A stretch of DNA of 64,000 bases from a bacterium (GTDB taxonomy: Bacteria > Patescibacteriota > Saccharimonadia > Saccharimonadales > Saccharimonadaceae), in contig JAUIGB010000002.1 in assembly GCA_030429975.1 (NCBI GenBank), positions 1-64,000 of the forward strand. The letters are read 5' to 3'. Below the pieces are notes generated by a model that saw only the letters and a program-made list of their open reading frames with translations, made no database searches and had not been told where the DNA came from. This document shows positions 49,648-58,831 of the stretch, in pieces. Position 1 is the stretch's first letter, and the number at the start of each line of letters is the position of its first letter. The position numbers and the translations under genes were made by a program.

Positions 49648-49685
49648 AATAAAATTGACCGCCTTTAGGTGGTCTATTTTATTTG
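49646..49685. terminator. hairpin after tRNA-Pro
   Basis: AAATAAAATTGACCGCC pairs with GGTGGTCTATTTTATTT (one mismatch), starting in the CCA. Confidence 0.7.
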
Positions 49686-49727
49686 TCATACTTTGCGATG
49701 CCCTTTCACGCCTAAAAAGCAAATCGC

Positions 49728-49760
49728 CCGCTCCCACGAATGGGATACGGGCGAATGCAG
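49728..49760. terminator. GC-rich hairpin after the GC-rich gene at 49780
   Basis: TCGCCCG...TCCCA pairs with TGGGA...CGGGCGA around CGAA, about 25 bp downstream of the stop on the minus strand. Confidence 0.6.
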
Positions 49761-49779
49761 TTTCGGACAGGACCGACAA

Positions 49780-50166
49780 TCAGTCATCCCGCACGACGTC
49801 GATGTCGACGATCCGAAACACCTTGGTCTCGGAGTCTCGTCCACGATTGCTCGTGTGCAGGGTCAGAGTCTTTCCGGTCTCGAGTATGGGCTCGATGATC
49901 TGGTAGACCGATGCCCGCCCACTTACGAGTCCGTACACGGGATCCATGACTTTTCCGTCGATGATGTCGCACTGATGGAAGCCGGTCGTGCGACCGCGCT
50001 TATTCCGCACAGGCACCAGCGCGAACTCCTGCTCGTACTCCATGACGTCATCCTCGCGGATGACCTTCAGGCGCACCTGAGCGGCGGTGTTGTAGCTGCC
50101 AGAGCCGATTATCGCGTAGTGCCTCGAAACTGCTTGATTGGGACGTGCGTTGGTAAATGTTTCCAC
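49780..50166 (-). CDS. hypothetical protein, GC-rich gene
   Basis: 128 aa starting at GTG with SD GAGAGGA. No signal peptide. Beta-rich pattern (HYAIIGSGSYNTAAQVRLKVI; VMEYEQEFALVPVRNK; KVFRIVDIDVV). Codons are C/G-ending, unlike the flanking tRNA region and the gene at 50254. Single-gene unit with its own promoter and hairpin. No family recognised; import suspected. Confidence 0.6.
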   Translation of the reverse strand: METFTNARPNQAVSRHYAIIGSGSYNTAAQVRLKVIREDDVMEYEQEFALVPVRNKRGRTTGFHQCDIIDGKVMDPVYGLVSGRASVYQIIEPILETGKTLTLHTSNRGRDSETKVFRIVDIDVVRDD

Positions 50167-50219
50167 GCCGATTCCTCTCGCTTGTGGTATCTACTATGAT
50201 TTCAATACCCCATCTTTTC

Positions 50220-50248
50220 ATAATACCATAAAATTACTAATTAGTCAA
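50220..50248 (-). promoter_or_regulatory. promoter of the GC-rich gene at 49780
   Basis: Minus strand TTGACT, 17 bp, TATTAT; about 47-nt leader with SD. Confidence 0.6.
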
Positions 50249-50253
50249 CAATG

Positions 50254-51465
50254 CTACTGCTTTTGCTGGGTTGAGAACGGATTGAGAGTAAGAAATGACA
50301 GCAGTCCCTCTAGCTCTCTCTTGATGTCGCTAAAAGGCGTAAAATCGGATGGTACATTGACGTTTACTGGCTGATCATAAGAGAAATCGATTTTAATGTT
50401 TAGTTGACCGGATTCGTCGGAAATATTCATATGTTTGAGTTGGTGGAACCACTGGTCAATCCATAGTTCTATTTTTAGTTTTTCTGTATCTGTTTTGTCA
50501 TTTAATTGTAGGTTGATTTCACCGCCGCTAATCGTATTGCCTGAGCAGGATTTCAAATCTTTGAACAATTGCGTATTCTGCACACTGGACGAAAACTTTT
50601 TAGCTGCATCACCATCAATCTCTACGGCATATCCACTGTTGCCATTTTGAACACCTAGACTATCCGTTACTTTCACGACTCGGCTGTCATAATATGCCAA
50701 ACCAACATCTGTAATAGATGCCGGATCGTCACCTATTTTTTGAAGAGTTTCAAAGACGCACTCGTATTCCCTGGCCTCTATCTCATTGTATTTCCTTATC
50801 TCGGACTCGCCATACAGTACCCAGGTATCATCTATGCTGTCGACAGCCGGCTGATACAGAGATGCTAGCTTTTCTAGCTGTTGACGAATCTGACTTTCTG
50901 ATAACCCAGCGAACCTAAGGGCGATTGAGCTTTGCGCCGAAAGCGCACTAACCAGCTCTTCTAAGCCAGTAAGTTTGAAGTATACGTCACCATCGGTGTC
51001 TCCATTATATTCAAATTCAATAGTGTTATCTTGATTCGCGGCCGCCAAACCAACAGACGCCCCTCCAGTCCCCGAAAATCCCTTGTCATAGCTAAAACTA
51101 GAGGTAAAATCAACGTTAATTTGACCTCCATATGAAACAGTTCCTTCCGCGGTCACGGATTCCGAGGTGATTAGTTTACTCATGGCGTCCGTAACAGCAT
51201 TGTCTGGGTTTTGATACCAGAACGCATAAACAGCGACCGACGATAATAACAGAACCGCAGTCAGGGATCCGGCAATTATAGCGATTAGTTTTTTGTGACT
51301 CTTTTTCTGCTGTGGTTTCATGGAGTGAAGCATTTGGGAAACTGATTTTTGTTTCGCCTGCTCTACTCTTTTTCGCATCGTCACGCTAAGTACGTCACCC
51401 TCGTGATTGGGTTTTGTGCCGCTGCTTTTCTTGTCCGAAATATTACCCTCTGGCTCGTCCTTCAT
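50254..51465 (-). CDS. hypothetical exported protein with one membrane anchor
   Basis: 403 aa. A cytoplasmic basic tail of about 60 residues, one membrane helix (LIAIIAGSLTAVLLLSSVAVYAFWY), then a beta-rich extracytoplasmic domain (about 330 aa) with repeated strand pairs (SVTAEGTVSYGGQINVDFTSSFSYD; NLQLNDKTDTEKLKIELWID), resembling large LolA/LppX-like half-barrels in periodicity, though I cannot confirm the family. Two Cys (YECVFE; KSCSGN). Function unknown. Confidence 0.65.
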   Translation of the reverse strand: MKDEPEGNISDKKSSGTKPNHEGDVLSVTMRKRVEQAKQKSVSQMLHSMKPQQKKSHKKLIAIIAGSLTAVLLLSSVAVYAFWYQNPDNAVTDAMSKLITSESVTAEGTVSYGGQINVDFTSSFSYDKGFSGTGGASVGLAAANQDNTIEFEYNGDTDGDVYFKLTGLEELVSALSAQSSIALRFAGLSESQIRQQLEKLASLYQPAVDSIDDTWVLYGESEIRKYNEIEAREYECVFETLQKIGDDPASITDVGLAYYDSRVVKVTDSLGVQNGNSGYAVEIDGDAAKKFSSSVQNTQLFKDLKSCSGNTISGGEINLQLNDKTDTEKLKIELWIDQWFHQLKHMNISDESGQLNIKIDFSYDQPVNVNVPSDFTPFSDIKRELEGLLSFLTLNPFSTQQKQ

Positions 51466-51520
51466 TTCATCTTTACTTTAGCATATAAAGCATAAGTGAG
51501 ATAGCCGTGACTGGGCTGTG

Positions 51521-53011
51521 TTATTTCGCGAATTCTATTGCGCGAGTTTCCCGTATAACGTTCACCTTGATCGTTCCAGGGTATTGCATAGTAGATTCAA
51601 TTTTGTTTGCGATGTCACGCGATAGTTTAATGGCGCTAAGGTCGTCTACGTTTTGAGGTTTTACGATTACGCGAACTTCACGCCCGGCACTAATCGCGTA
51701 TGCTTTGTCGATACCCTTAAAGCTAGTTGCGATATTCTCTAGATCCTTCATTCGTTCAACGAAGTTCTCGGCACTGATATTTCGAGCACCTGGACGCGCG
51801 GCGGATAAAGCGTCAACTACACGAACCACTAGGGCCTCTGGCGTAGTCGCCTCTACATCATCATGATGGGCCTCGATGGCATGGCAGATTTCTTCTTTCA
51901 TGCCGTATTTGCGCGCTAGTTCCGCTCCAATATGGTGATGCTTGCCTTCAACCTTATGGGTTACTGCTTTTCCTACGTCATGGAGCAATGTAGCGATTTT
52001 GACAGTACGAACATCGGCACCAATTTCTTCTGCTATCATGCCCGACAGGTGAGCCATCTCCGTACAGTGAAGCAGGACGTTTTGTCCGTACGATGTTCGG
52101 TACTTGAGTTCACCCAGAAGCTGTAGCATTTCTCGCGGTATGCCAGTAACGCCAACCTCGCGCGCGGCATCCTCTCCGGCTTGTTTGACTTCTTTTTGAA
52201 TCTGCTTTTCGGCCTTTGCGACGACCTCTTCTATACGGCCCGGATGGATACGACCATCTTTCATTAGCATTTCTAACGTCAGGCGTGCAACCTGGCGACG
52301 GATTGGGTCAAAGCTAGACAAGACTATCATTCCAGGCGTGTCATCGACTAGAATATCAACACCCGTTGCTCGTTGGATGGATTGGATATTTCTACCCTCC
52401 TTTCCAATGATGCGGCCTTTCATCTCGTCATCTGTTAACTTGATCGCTGTCACGGTGCGCTCGGCGGTCACCTCGGAACTCATTCGCTCCATGGCGGTCA
52501 GTATCACGACCTGCGCGCGCTCTTCCGCGTCGTCAATAGCGTCCTTTTGTAGTTTCGCGATCAGACCTTTTAGATCATTTTTTATATCGCGTTCAGTCAT
52601 CTGCATTAGCTTGTCGGCCGCGTCAGACTTGCTTAGTTTCGCAATCTTTTCCAGTTTTTCTTGCTGTCTCTTTCGGATGTCGCGGATTTCGTCCTTCAGG
52701 CTATCTACCTCGTCTTCTGCCTTACGAAGTTTATCTGCGCGCTTTTCCAAATCATCGAGTTTTCTGTCTATTGTTGCTTCGCGGTCGACCAGTCGTGACT
52801 CTGACTTCTTTAACTCTTTGCGACGCTCGTTCTCTAGCTGCAATGCCTCGTCTTTAGCCTTGAGGACTATCTGACTGGCCTTTTCGTTAGCCTTTGCCAG
52901 CGCTTCGTCCGCCTTATTCTTGCTGTTCTCTACCTTGTTCTTGTTGTATGCAGCCGTTCCACTGGCACCCAAAACAACGCCAATAACAGCGGCAATTATA
53001 CCTTCTACCAT
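51521..53011 (-). CDS. rny: ribonuclease Y
   Basis: Membrane-bound endoribonuclease starting mRNA decay. 496 aa. N-terminal membrane helix (GIIAAVIGVVLGASGTAAY), long coiled coil (about 25-190), KH domain GRIIGKEGRNIQSIQRATGVDILVDDTPG, and HD domain LLHDVGKAVTHKVEGKHHHIG. A leader of roughly 120 nt with AGGAAGGAAAAGAG SD; a possible TTGACT -35 lies at about 53149-53154. A leaderless-rich transcriptome makes its role in decay notable. Confidence 0.95.
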   Translation of the reverse strand: MVEGIIAAVIGVVLGASGTAAYNKNKVENSKNKADEALAKANEKASQIVLKAKDEALQLENERRKELKKSESRLVDREATIDRKLDDLEKRADKLRKAEDEVDSLKDEIRDIRKRQQEKLEKIAKLSKSDAADKLMQMTERDIKNDLKGLIAKLQKDAIDDAEERAQVVILTAMERMSSEVTAERTVTAIKLTDDEMKGRIIGKEGRNIQSIQRATGVDILVDDTPGMIVLSSFDPIRRQVARLTLEMLMKDGRIHPGRIEEVVAKAEKQIQKEVKQAGEDAAREVGVTGIPREMLQLLGELKYRTSYGQNVLLHCTEMAHLSGMIAEEIGADVRTVKIATLLHDVGKAVTHKVEGKHHHIGAELARKYGMKEEICHAIEAHHDDVEATTPEALVVRVVDALSAARPGARNISAENFVERMKDLENIATSFKGIDKAYAISAGREVRVIVKPQNVDDLSAIKLSRDIANKIESTMQYPGTIKVNVIRETRAIEFAK

Positions 53012-53165
53012 GTCTCTCTTTTCCTTCCTGCGTCCGCTCCCGCGGGTGATCCTGATTCAATGAGTCTGGTATTGCGGGTGGACGGCAATAAAATTCAGTA
53101 AATATCCAGAGCTTGCATGTAACAAACTATACGTATTGTATCTCTTTTTTAGTCAACCTGGCAAG

Positions 53166-53552
53166 CTATTTTCGTGGTTTTGTAATGTTTGCTTCAGAAG
53201 CGTATTCTGGTAGAACCATCTGGTGATTCTCGCCATTAGTGATAAGCTTTACGGCAACGTCCCGCCAATTTTCTCCGGTTGTGCCAACTATGGGTACACG
53301 CAGTGAATCCGCAAGTGTATTTGCGACCGTCAAGCCAATACGGAGTCCAGTGAAACTTCCTGGGCCCTTGAATACCCCGATAGCTGAAATATCTTGCCAT
53401 GTTTTGCCCAGAGAATCCAGTTGCTTCCGAAGGTGACTGTGCACATCTTTTGCCAGCATCCTGTCAGCTTGCCATTCTGATGGGGTTGCTTTATCTCCAT
53501 CCAATAATTCCACCTTGCATACGGGAGTTGACGTGTCTAAAAGTATTATCAT
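53166..53552 (-). CDS. tsaB: TsaB-like protein, N-terminal half only
   Basis: 128 aa. IILLDTSTPVCKVEL and GVFKGPGSFTGLRIGLTVANTLAD are clear TsaB motifs. Typical TsaB is about 220-230 aa; the C-terminal actin-like lobe is missing, and the protein ends at a stop after KPRK. TsaB with TsaD and TsaE makes t6A37 in ANN-decoding tRNAs; the first lobe provides the TsaD interface. The start overlaps the tsaE stop (ATGA). Confidence 0.85.
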   Translation of the reverse strand: MIILLDTSTPVCKVELLDGDKATPSEWQADRMLAKDVHSHLRKQLDSLGKTWQDISAIGVFKGPGSFTGLRIGLTVANTLADSLRVPIVGTTGENWRDVAVKLITNGENHQMVLPEYASEANITKPRK

Positions 53553-54001
53553 TTGATAGCCTCGATAATTTTGCTACTAGATCCTCCACCGGATTTTAAC
53601 TCAATGCTTCTAGACGTCTCACTAATAGTCATGATACTTATCGATAGTCTATCGTCCGGCAATAAACTCTTGATCGTGTCAGACCACTCGACGACCACTA
53701 TCGATGTATCGTCGTTCAATGCCTCGTGTAAGTCGCCCGCCATTATTCCCGGATCTTTTATACGATAGAAGTCGTAGTGAAAAAGCCTCAAATTGTCACG
53801 AGCATCGTATACTTTGCTAATCGTAAAGCTTGGGCTCTGTATAGTTTCATCAATATCGAGACCTCTTGCCAGTCCCCGTACAAATGTTGTTTTGCCAGCT
53901 CCAACATCCCCTATTAATTCGATTACTTCTCCACCCGAAAGCGACTTGCCAATAGACTCGCCAAGCGTTTGCATTTCAGTTTCGTTGGTAACCTCTGTCA
54001 T
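53549..54001 (-). CDS. tsaE: tRNA t6A modification ATPase TsaE
   Basis: 150 aa from the ATG at 54001 (the track extends 13 codons). P-loop GDVGAGKTTFVRGLARGL, SPSFTISKVY, FHYDFYRI and VVVEWSD fit TsaE. TATAAT with 7 nt to this ATG supports the shorter start. TsaE drives the TsaBD complex. Translation coupled to tsaB. Confidence 0.93.
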   Translation of the reverse strand: MTEVTNETEMQTLGESIGKSLSGGEVIELIGDVGAGKTTFVRGLARGLDIDETIQSPSFTISKVYDARDNLRLFHYDFYRIKDPGIMAGDLHEALNDDTSIVVVEWSDTIKSLLPDDRLSISIMTISETSRSIELKSGGGSSSKIIEAIK

Positions 54002-54008
54002 CGTGACC

Positions 54009-54014
54009 ATTATA
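54009..54014 (-). promoter_or_regulatory. -10 of tsaE, leaderless
   Basis: TATAAT, GGTCACG, ATG on the minus strand; this also decides the tsaE start. Confidence 0.55.
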
Positions 54015-54080
54015 CCCCAGTTTTTATTACCAAAAAGCACTAGCCTTTTGTCGTAATCTCCTTTAGAATAGATTCATAGT

Positions 54081-55871
54081 ATGCATATATCGGATGGGAC
54101 ACTGGAAAAGCTCCTAGAACAGAGTAAGCGCTTTTCCAAACAGGATATAGCGACCCTCAAGCAAGAGAGCGCGAAGATAAAAAAGCCTCTAAAGCAGGTT
54201 GCTTTTGATAGCAAGCTGATAGACGAGGCCACATTGACGAAATTATTCGCGGAATACGCGGGCATACCCTACGTCACGATAAATCCTTCAGAAGTTCCCG
54301 GAGAGGTTTTGGAACGCATACCAGAAAGAATTGCCAGACAATACCGAGCCGTGCTATTCAGGATAGACAAGGACGGAGTCCAGCATTTGGCCATGGAGGA
54401 CCCTGACGATGTCCAGGCTATAGACTTTATTCAAAAACAAGTTGGCGAAAATGTGCGGACCTATATAGCTTCGCATGACAATATTGAAAAAGTCCTAGAC
54501 AACTACCGAAGCGACGTAAACAAAGAGATATCCGAGGTTATCCAAGTACAGGACGAGGAAGAGAAAGCCAACGAAGAAGTCAAGAAAATATCGGATGAAG
54601 ACGTTGGCGAAGACTCACCTATCGCACAGACTATCAACCTCTTACTCGAATACGCCATTCGATCCGGAGCCAGTGACATACATATAGAGCCCCGCGAAGA
54701 GTACGTGCAGGTACGCTATCGTATTGATGGAGTGTTAAAGGAAGTCAACAGATTACCGCGCAACGTGCACGCGGCGCTAATCAGTCGCGTTAAAATCCTA
54801 TCCAATTTAAAGATCGATGAGCGTCGCGTACCCCAGGACGGCCGTTTCAAAGTACAGGTATCTGGTAATCAGTACTCTCTCCGTGTCAGCACACTTCCTG
54901 TCGCAGATGGCGAAAAGGTCGTTATCCGTATCCTGGACGAATCAAATCAGGCGGTAGCCCTATCCGATCTTGGCTTTTGGGGTCATTCAATGGAAACCAT
55001 CTCCGATGCCATATCCGAGCCACACGGAATTGTCCTAATTACAGGTCCCACCGGTAGCGGTAAATCGACCACCCTCTTTAGCGCGCTGACGGAATTAAAC
55101 AAACCAAATGTCAACATCAGTACTATAGAAGATCCCGTCGAGTACAAGATACCAGGCGTAAATCAAACCCAGACAAACGAAGGTGCAGGCATGACTTTTG
55201 CAACCGGACTCCGTGCATTGTTGCGTCAAGATCCAAATATAATCATGGTCGGAGAGATCCGCGACAAAGAAACGGCCAGCCTAGCTATACAGGCCGCCCT
55301 AACCGGACACTTGGTCTTTAGTACTCTTCACACAAACAACTCTGCCACCAGCCTACCCCGTCTACTTGATATGGACGTAGAGCCATTTCTGATTGCAAGC
55401 GTCATACGCGCAGTAGTGGGACAGCGACTTGTTCGACGCCTGAACCCGGAAACAAAAGTTGCGTATAATCCGAACGAGCAGGAAAAACAAGCCTTGCTTC
55501 AATTGTTCAACCTACATGACACGCAAACTTTTCGCTATATACACGAGCTTGAAAAACAAGCTGCAGCCGCTGGCGTAGGTGGTGATGCGCCGCTGAGTAC
55601 CGACGAGAACGGCATCAACACTCTATACAAGCCAGGAGAGTATGAGGACGAGAACGGCAAACACGATGGATATAAGGGTCGAGTAGGAATCTATGAGGTC
55701 TTGGGAAACACTATTCCTATGCAAAAACTGATTACGTCCAACGCAACAAGTGACGAGCTGCAGAAGCAGGCGATTTCCGAGGGTATGTTAACAATGCAAC
55801 TTGATGGACTCATAAAAGCCTTGCGCGGAGTTACAACTGTGGAAGAAGTATTACGAGTCACTAGGGAATAG
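54081..55871 (+). CDS. pilB: type IV pilus assembly ATPase
   Basis: 596 aa. N-terminal MshEN-type domain (about 1-150), then the T2SS/PilB core: SDIHIEPREEYVQVRYRIDG, Walker A TGPTGSGKSTTL, Asp box EDPVEYKIPGVNQTQ, Walker B IIMVGEIRDKETA and His box TGHLVFSTLHTN. The usual C-terminal zinc Cys4 (CxxC...CxxC) before YKGRVGIYE is missing; the interval (about 470-545) has no Cys. PilB powers pilus extension. TAGAAT lies 11 nt before the ATG with no SD. Confidence 0.93.
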   Translation: MHISDGTLEKLLEQSKRFSKQDIATLKQESAKIKKPLKQVAFDSKLIDEATLTKLFAEYAGIPYVTINPSEVPGEVLERIPERIARQYRAVLFRIDKDGVQHLAMEDPDDVQAIDFIQKQVGENVRTYIASHDNIEKVLDNYRSDVNKEISEVIQVQDEEEKANEEVKKISDEDVGEDSPIAQTINLLLEYAIRSGASDIHIEPREEYVQVRYRIDGVLKEVNRLPRNVHAALISRVKILSNLKIDERRVPQDGRFKVQVSGNQYSLRVSTLPVADGEKVVIRILDESNQAVALSDLGFWGHSMETISDAISEPHGIVLITGPTGSGKSTTLFSALTELNKPNVNISTIEDPVEYKIPGVNQTQTNEGAGMTFATGLRALLRQDPNIIMVGEIRDKETASLAIQAALTGHLVFSTLHTNNSATSLPRLLDMDVEPFLIASVIRAVVGQRLVRRLNPETKVAYNPNEQEKQALLQLFNLHDTQTFRYIHELEKQAAAAGVGGDAPLSTDENGINTLYKPGEYEDENGKHDGYKGRVGIYEVLGNTIPMQKLITSNATSDELQKQAISEGMLTMQLDGLIKALRGVTTVEEVLRVTRE

Positions 55872-55873
55872 TT

Positions 55874-57097
55874 ATGCCGAATTTTGACTACACCGCTATC
55901 TCTGACACTACCAAAAAGACTACGAAAGGTACTATTGGCGCGGGTAGCGAGGCTGAGGTAATAGAGCTTCTGAAAAAACAGAAGCTTCGACCCGTTAGCG
56001 TATCGGCACAGAAAAGCGCGCTTGGTGCGTCATCACTTTTTAAATCAAAAAAAGTAAAATCAGACGATTTAGTAGTCTTTACACGACAGCTTGCGGCAAT
56101 GATTGGTGCCGGTGTTCCCCTGCTACGGTCCCTCAACTCCCTCCAGCAACACGCCGAAAGCGCAGCACTAAAAGACCAGTTAGTCAAAGTCATAGAGGAT
56201 GTACAAAGTGGAACGTCATTTGGAGACGCCCTCGCTAAGCACCCCAGTACCTTCAACGACGTATATGTGAACATGGTACGAGCCGGCGAAACGGCAGGTA
56301 TTTTAGATGAAATTTTGAACCGTCTGGCAGTGCAACAAGAGAAAAGTTCCGCCATGAAAAAACGCATCAAAAGTGCCATGACCTACCCCGTCGTCCTGTT
56401 GGTCATAACTGTAATCGCATTCTTTGGATTAATGCTATTCGTTATTCCCCAGATTGGAGACATACTAAAAGATCTAGGTGGCGAAGACACCGAGCTACCT
56501 ATAATTACTCAGATCATGCTCGCAATTAGTTCCGGTATGATATCTTGGTGGTTTATTGTTTTACCCGCTTTCGCGGGACTCGTGTTTGCCGTCTTGCGCT
56601 ATATCAAAACCCCATCAGGGCGTTTTGCTTTTCACAAACTCATCCTGAAGGTACCAGCCGTAAATCCAATTATCAGAAAGGTGGTGGTGGCTAGGTTTGC
56701 ACGAACTTTCTCGGCACTCACCGGAGCTGGCGTATCAATAATTGAGTCCATGACCGTTACCGCGCACGCACTAGGAAACGTTGTGTATGAGCAAGCGATG
56801 CTAGATGCAATCGACCGTGTCAAAAATGGAGAACAATTATCATCCATACTAGATGAAAATGAATTATACCCAGCTATCGTATCCCAGATGCTGGCGGTCG
56901 GAGAAGAAACAGGTCAAACAGAGACTGTCTTAGTCAAGGTAGCCGACTTTTACGAGGACGAGGTAGATGCCTCTATAAACAGTGTCAGCTCTATCATAGA
57001 ACCCGTCATGATTGTATTAATGGGTGGAATGGTTGGCCTAATCGCCGCCAGTGTGATGGGTCCAATCGCCAGCCTTGCTTCAAGCATTCAAAAGTAG
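55874..57097 (+). CDS. pilC: type IV pilus inner-membrane platform protein
   Basis: 407 aa, PilC/GspF. Two T2SSF domains with GVPLLRSLNSLQQHAES and GVSIIESMTVTAHALGN, KRIKSAMTYPVVLLVITVIAFFGLMLFVIPQ, and a C-terminal helix VMIVLMGGMVGLIAASVMGPI. Starts 2 bp after pilB. Couples PilB to pilus growth. Confidence 0.95.
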   Translation: MPNFDYTAISDTTKKTTKGTIGAGSEAEVIELLKKQKLRPVSVSAQKSALGASSLFKSKKVKSDDLVVFTRQLAAMIGAGVPLLRSLNSLQQHAESAALKDQLVKVIEDVQSGTSFGDALAKHPSTFNDVYVNMVRAGETAGILDEILNRLAVQQEKSSAMKKRIKSAMTYPVVLLVITVIAFFGLMLFVIPQIGDILKDLGGEDTELPIITQIMLAISSGMISWWFIVLPAFAGLVFAVLRYIKTPSGRFAFHKLILKVPAVNPIIRKVVVARFARTFSALTGAGVSIIESMTVTAHALGNVVYEQAMLDAIDRVKNGEQLSSILDENELYPAIVSQMLAVGEETGQTETVLVKVADFYEDEVDASINSVSSIIEPVMIVLMGGMVGLIAASVMGPIASLASSIQK

Positions 57098-57164
57098 AGG
57101 TTAATACCTAGTAGCATAAGCTTTTTCATGTTACAATAACACCGAGCAACATCTTGTGGGCATC

Positions 57165-58217
57165 ATGAAAAATTTACTATACAAAGACAAGCCATTAGTG
57201 GGACTCGATATCGGTAGTACGGATATGAAAATCATGTCCATTGATCAGGACAAGCAGTACGTTACTGGATATGGAGTAATTGATTTGGATCCCTTGCAAA
57301 TTCGTAAGGCTTTTGACGAAGACAACGAATACTTGCTAAAAAACCTAAAAGTTCTGTTAGAAAGAAAACTGGTTGGTCATTTAGTAAGTAATAGAGTCGT
57401 TCTAGGCATACCGACTTCGCGTACTTATTCTCGTACTTTTACCGTTCCCGTTGATTCCGAGAGCTCTCTAAAAGATGCTGTCGCTATCGAGGTCGGGCAA
57501 TACATCCCGCTTCCTCTGTCTTTGCTGTACGTCGATTACGAGATTATCGAGCGCAACAAGGAAATGTTAACCGTAGTTATGAGTGCTGTCCCTAAAAAGT
57601 TAGTAGACAATACCCTCGAGGCATGTGAAGCACTGGGGTTATCCGTAGCCATGATAGAGCCGGCGATAAACGCAGTTGCCAGGGTGTTAAAGGATGCCGA
57701 GCAAGGCTTCTTGCCTACTGTAATCGTAGACGTGGGAGCCGCTAACACCGATATTGCGGTATTAGATGGATCGGTGCGAATCACAGGCGGAATTGCCGCT
57801 GGTGGCAATACATTCACTCTTGATATAGCGAAGAAACTCGGGGTGACGCTAGAGAATGCGCATCAGCTAAAGGTTCTCAACGGACTAGCATCAGGACCCA
57901 AGCAAGCAAAGATTTCGGCAGCGCTTAGACCATCGCTGCGAAACATAATTACAGAGACACGAAAGGTCATTAGGTACTATAACGAACGACTCGCGAATGA
58001 CCGCAGGCTCGAACAAGTCCTAGTGGTAGGTAGCGGGAGTAACGTCCCGGGTATTGGGGACTTCTTCACGAACGAGCTAGTGATGCCGGCCAGAACAGCA
58101 AATCCATGGCAAGAATTGAACTTTGGCGAACTTCCACAGCCGGCCAAACAATTTAGGTCCCGGTACATAAGTGTCGCTGGACTAGCCAGTGTTCCCAAAG
58201 GAGCTATGTGGCAATGA
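57165..58217 (+). CDS. pilM: type IV pilus biogenesis protein PilM
   Basis: Actin-like cytoplasmic protein, about 350 aa. LVGLDIGSTDMKIM, TVIVDVGAANTDIAVLDG and VVGSGSNVPGI are the ATP-site motifs. The track start is a GTG at 57156; ATG 57165 fits the family N-terminus equally well, and neither has a good SD. TACAAT lies about 28 nt upstream. Binds the cytoplasmic N-terminus of PilN. Confidence 0.92.
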   Translation: MKNLLYKDKPLVGLDIGSTDMKIMSIDQDKQYVTGYGVIDLDPLQIRKAFDEDNEYLLKNLKVLLERKLVGHLVSNRVVLGIPTSRTYSRTFTVPVDSESSLKDAVAIEVGQYIPLPLSLLYVDYEIIERNKEMLTVVMSAVPKKLVDNTLEACEALGLSVAMIEPAINAVARVLKDAEQGFLPTVIVDVGAANTDIAVLDGSVRITGGIAAGGNTFTLDIAKKLGVTLENAHQLKVLNGLASGPKQAKISAALRPSLRNIITETRKVIRYYNERLANDRRLEQVLVVGSGSNVPGIGDFFTNELVMPARTANPWQELNFGELPQPAKQFRSRYISVAGLASVPKGAMWQ

Positions 58218-58831
58218 TTAACCTATTACCAGAAGACGTAAAAAGGGATATAGGCGCGGCTAGGATGAACGTTATTCTGCTACGGTATAACCTATTTACT
58301 TTGATGGCAGTTGGGATACTGGTAGGTATGTGCGTTATGTTCTATATATTTTTGAATCTTTCTCAATCATCTGCCGTTGCGTCCAGTGATGAGAACCGGG
58401 CAAAAGTAGCACAGTTGAATGAAGTCGTGACACAGGCAAATGCCTACAAGCAAGATCTTGCCACTGCAAAGCAGGTTTTTGATCAAAGTATTAACTTTTC
58501 TGAAGTCGTATTTGCAATAGCAAAACTTATACCAAAAGGCGTGGTAATTAGCGATATTAGTCTAGAAACTAGTCAATTTGATAGCCCCATAACATTTTCC
58601 GCGTACGCCGCAGATTATGACGAAGCCACTCAATTAAAAGAAAGTTTTCAAGAATCAAGCCTGTTTACCGACGTATACCTACAAAATCTGTCAGATTCTA
58701 GAAATGCAAGCAGTGGAGGTAGTGGTGACAGCGGAGCTGATAGTGGCGGTAGCGAAGGTGGCAGTTCATCCAAATACCCAATAAGTTTCTCAATAAACGC
58801 GGTCATTAAAAAGGCGGTTGGTTTATGGTAG
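58214..58831 (+). CDS. pilN: type IV pilus biogenesis protein PilN
   Basis: 205 aa from the ATG overlapping the pilM stop (ATGA); the track uses a GTG two codons earlier. The N-terminal INLLPEDVKRD is the PilM-binding motif, followed by a membrane helix (LFTLMAVGILVGMCVMFYIFLNL), a coiled coil and a ferredoxin-like domain, then a Gly/Ser tail (SSGGSGDSGADSGGSEGGSS). Confidence 0.9.
   Translation: MINLLPEDVKRDIGAARMNVILLRYNLFTLMAVGILVGMCVMFYIFLNLSQSSAVASSDENRAKVAQLNEVVTQANAYKQDLATAKQVFDQSINFSEVVFAIAKLIPKGVVISDISLETSQFDSPITFSAYAADYDEATQLKESFQESSLFTDVYLQNLSDSRNASSGGSGDSGADSGGSEGGSSSKYPISFSINAVIKKAVGLW

Noticed and set aside
52338-52874. 178-aa plus-strand ORF opposite RNase Y
   Set aside because: Ser/Arg-rich translation of the antisense of a coiled coil; no promoter or SD.
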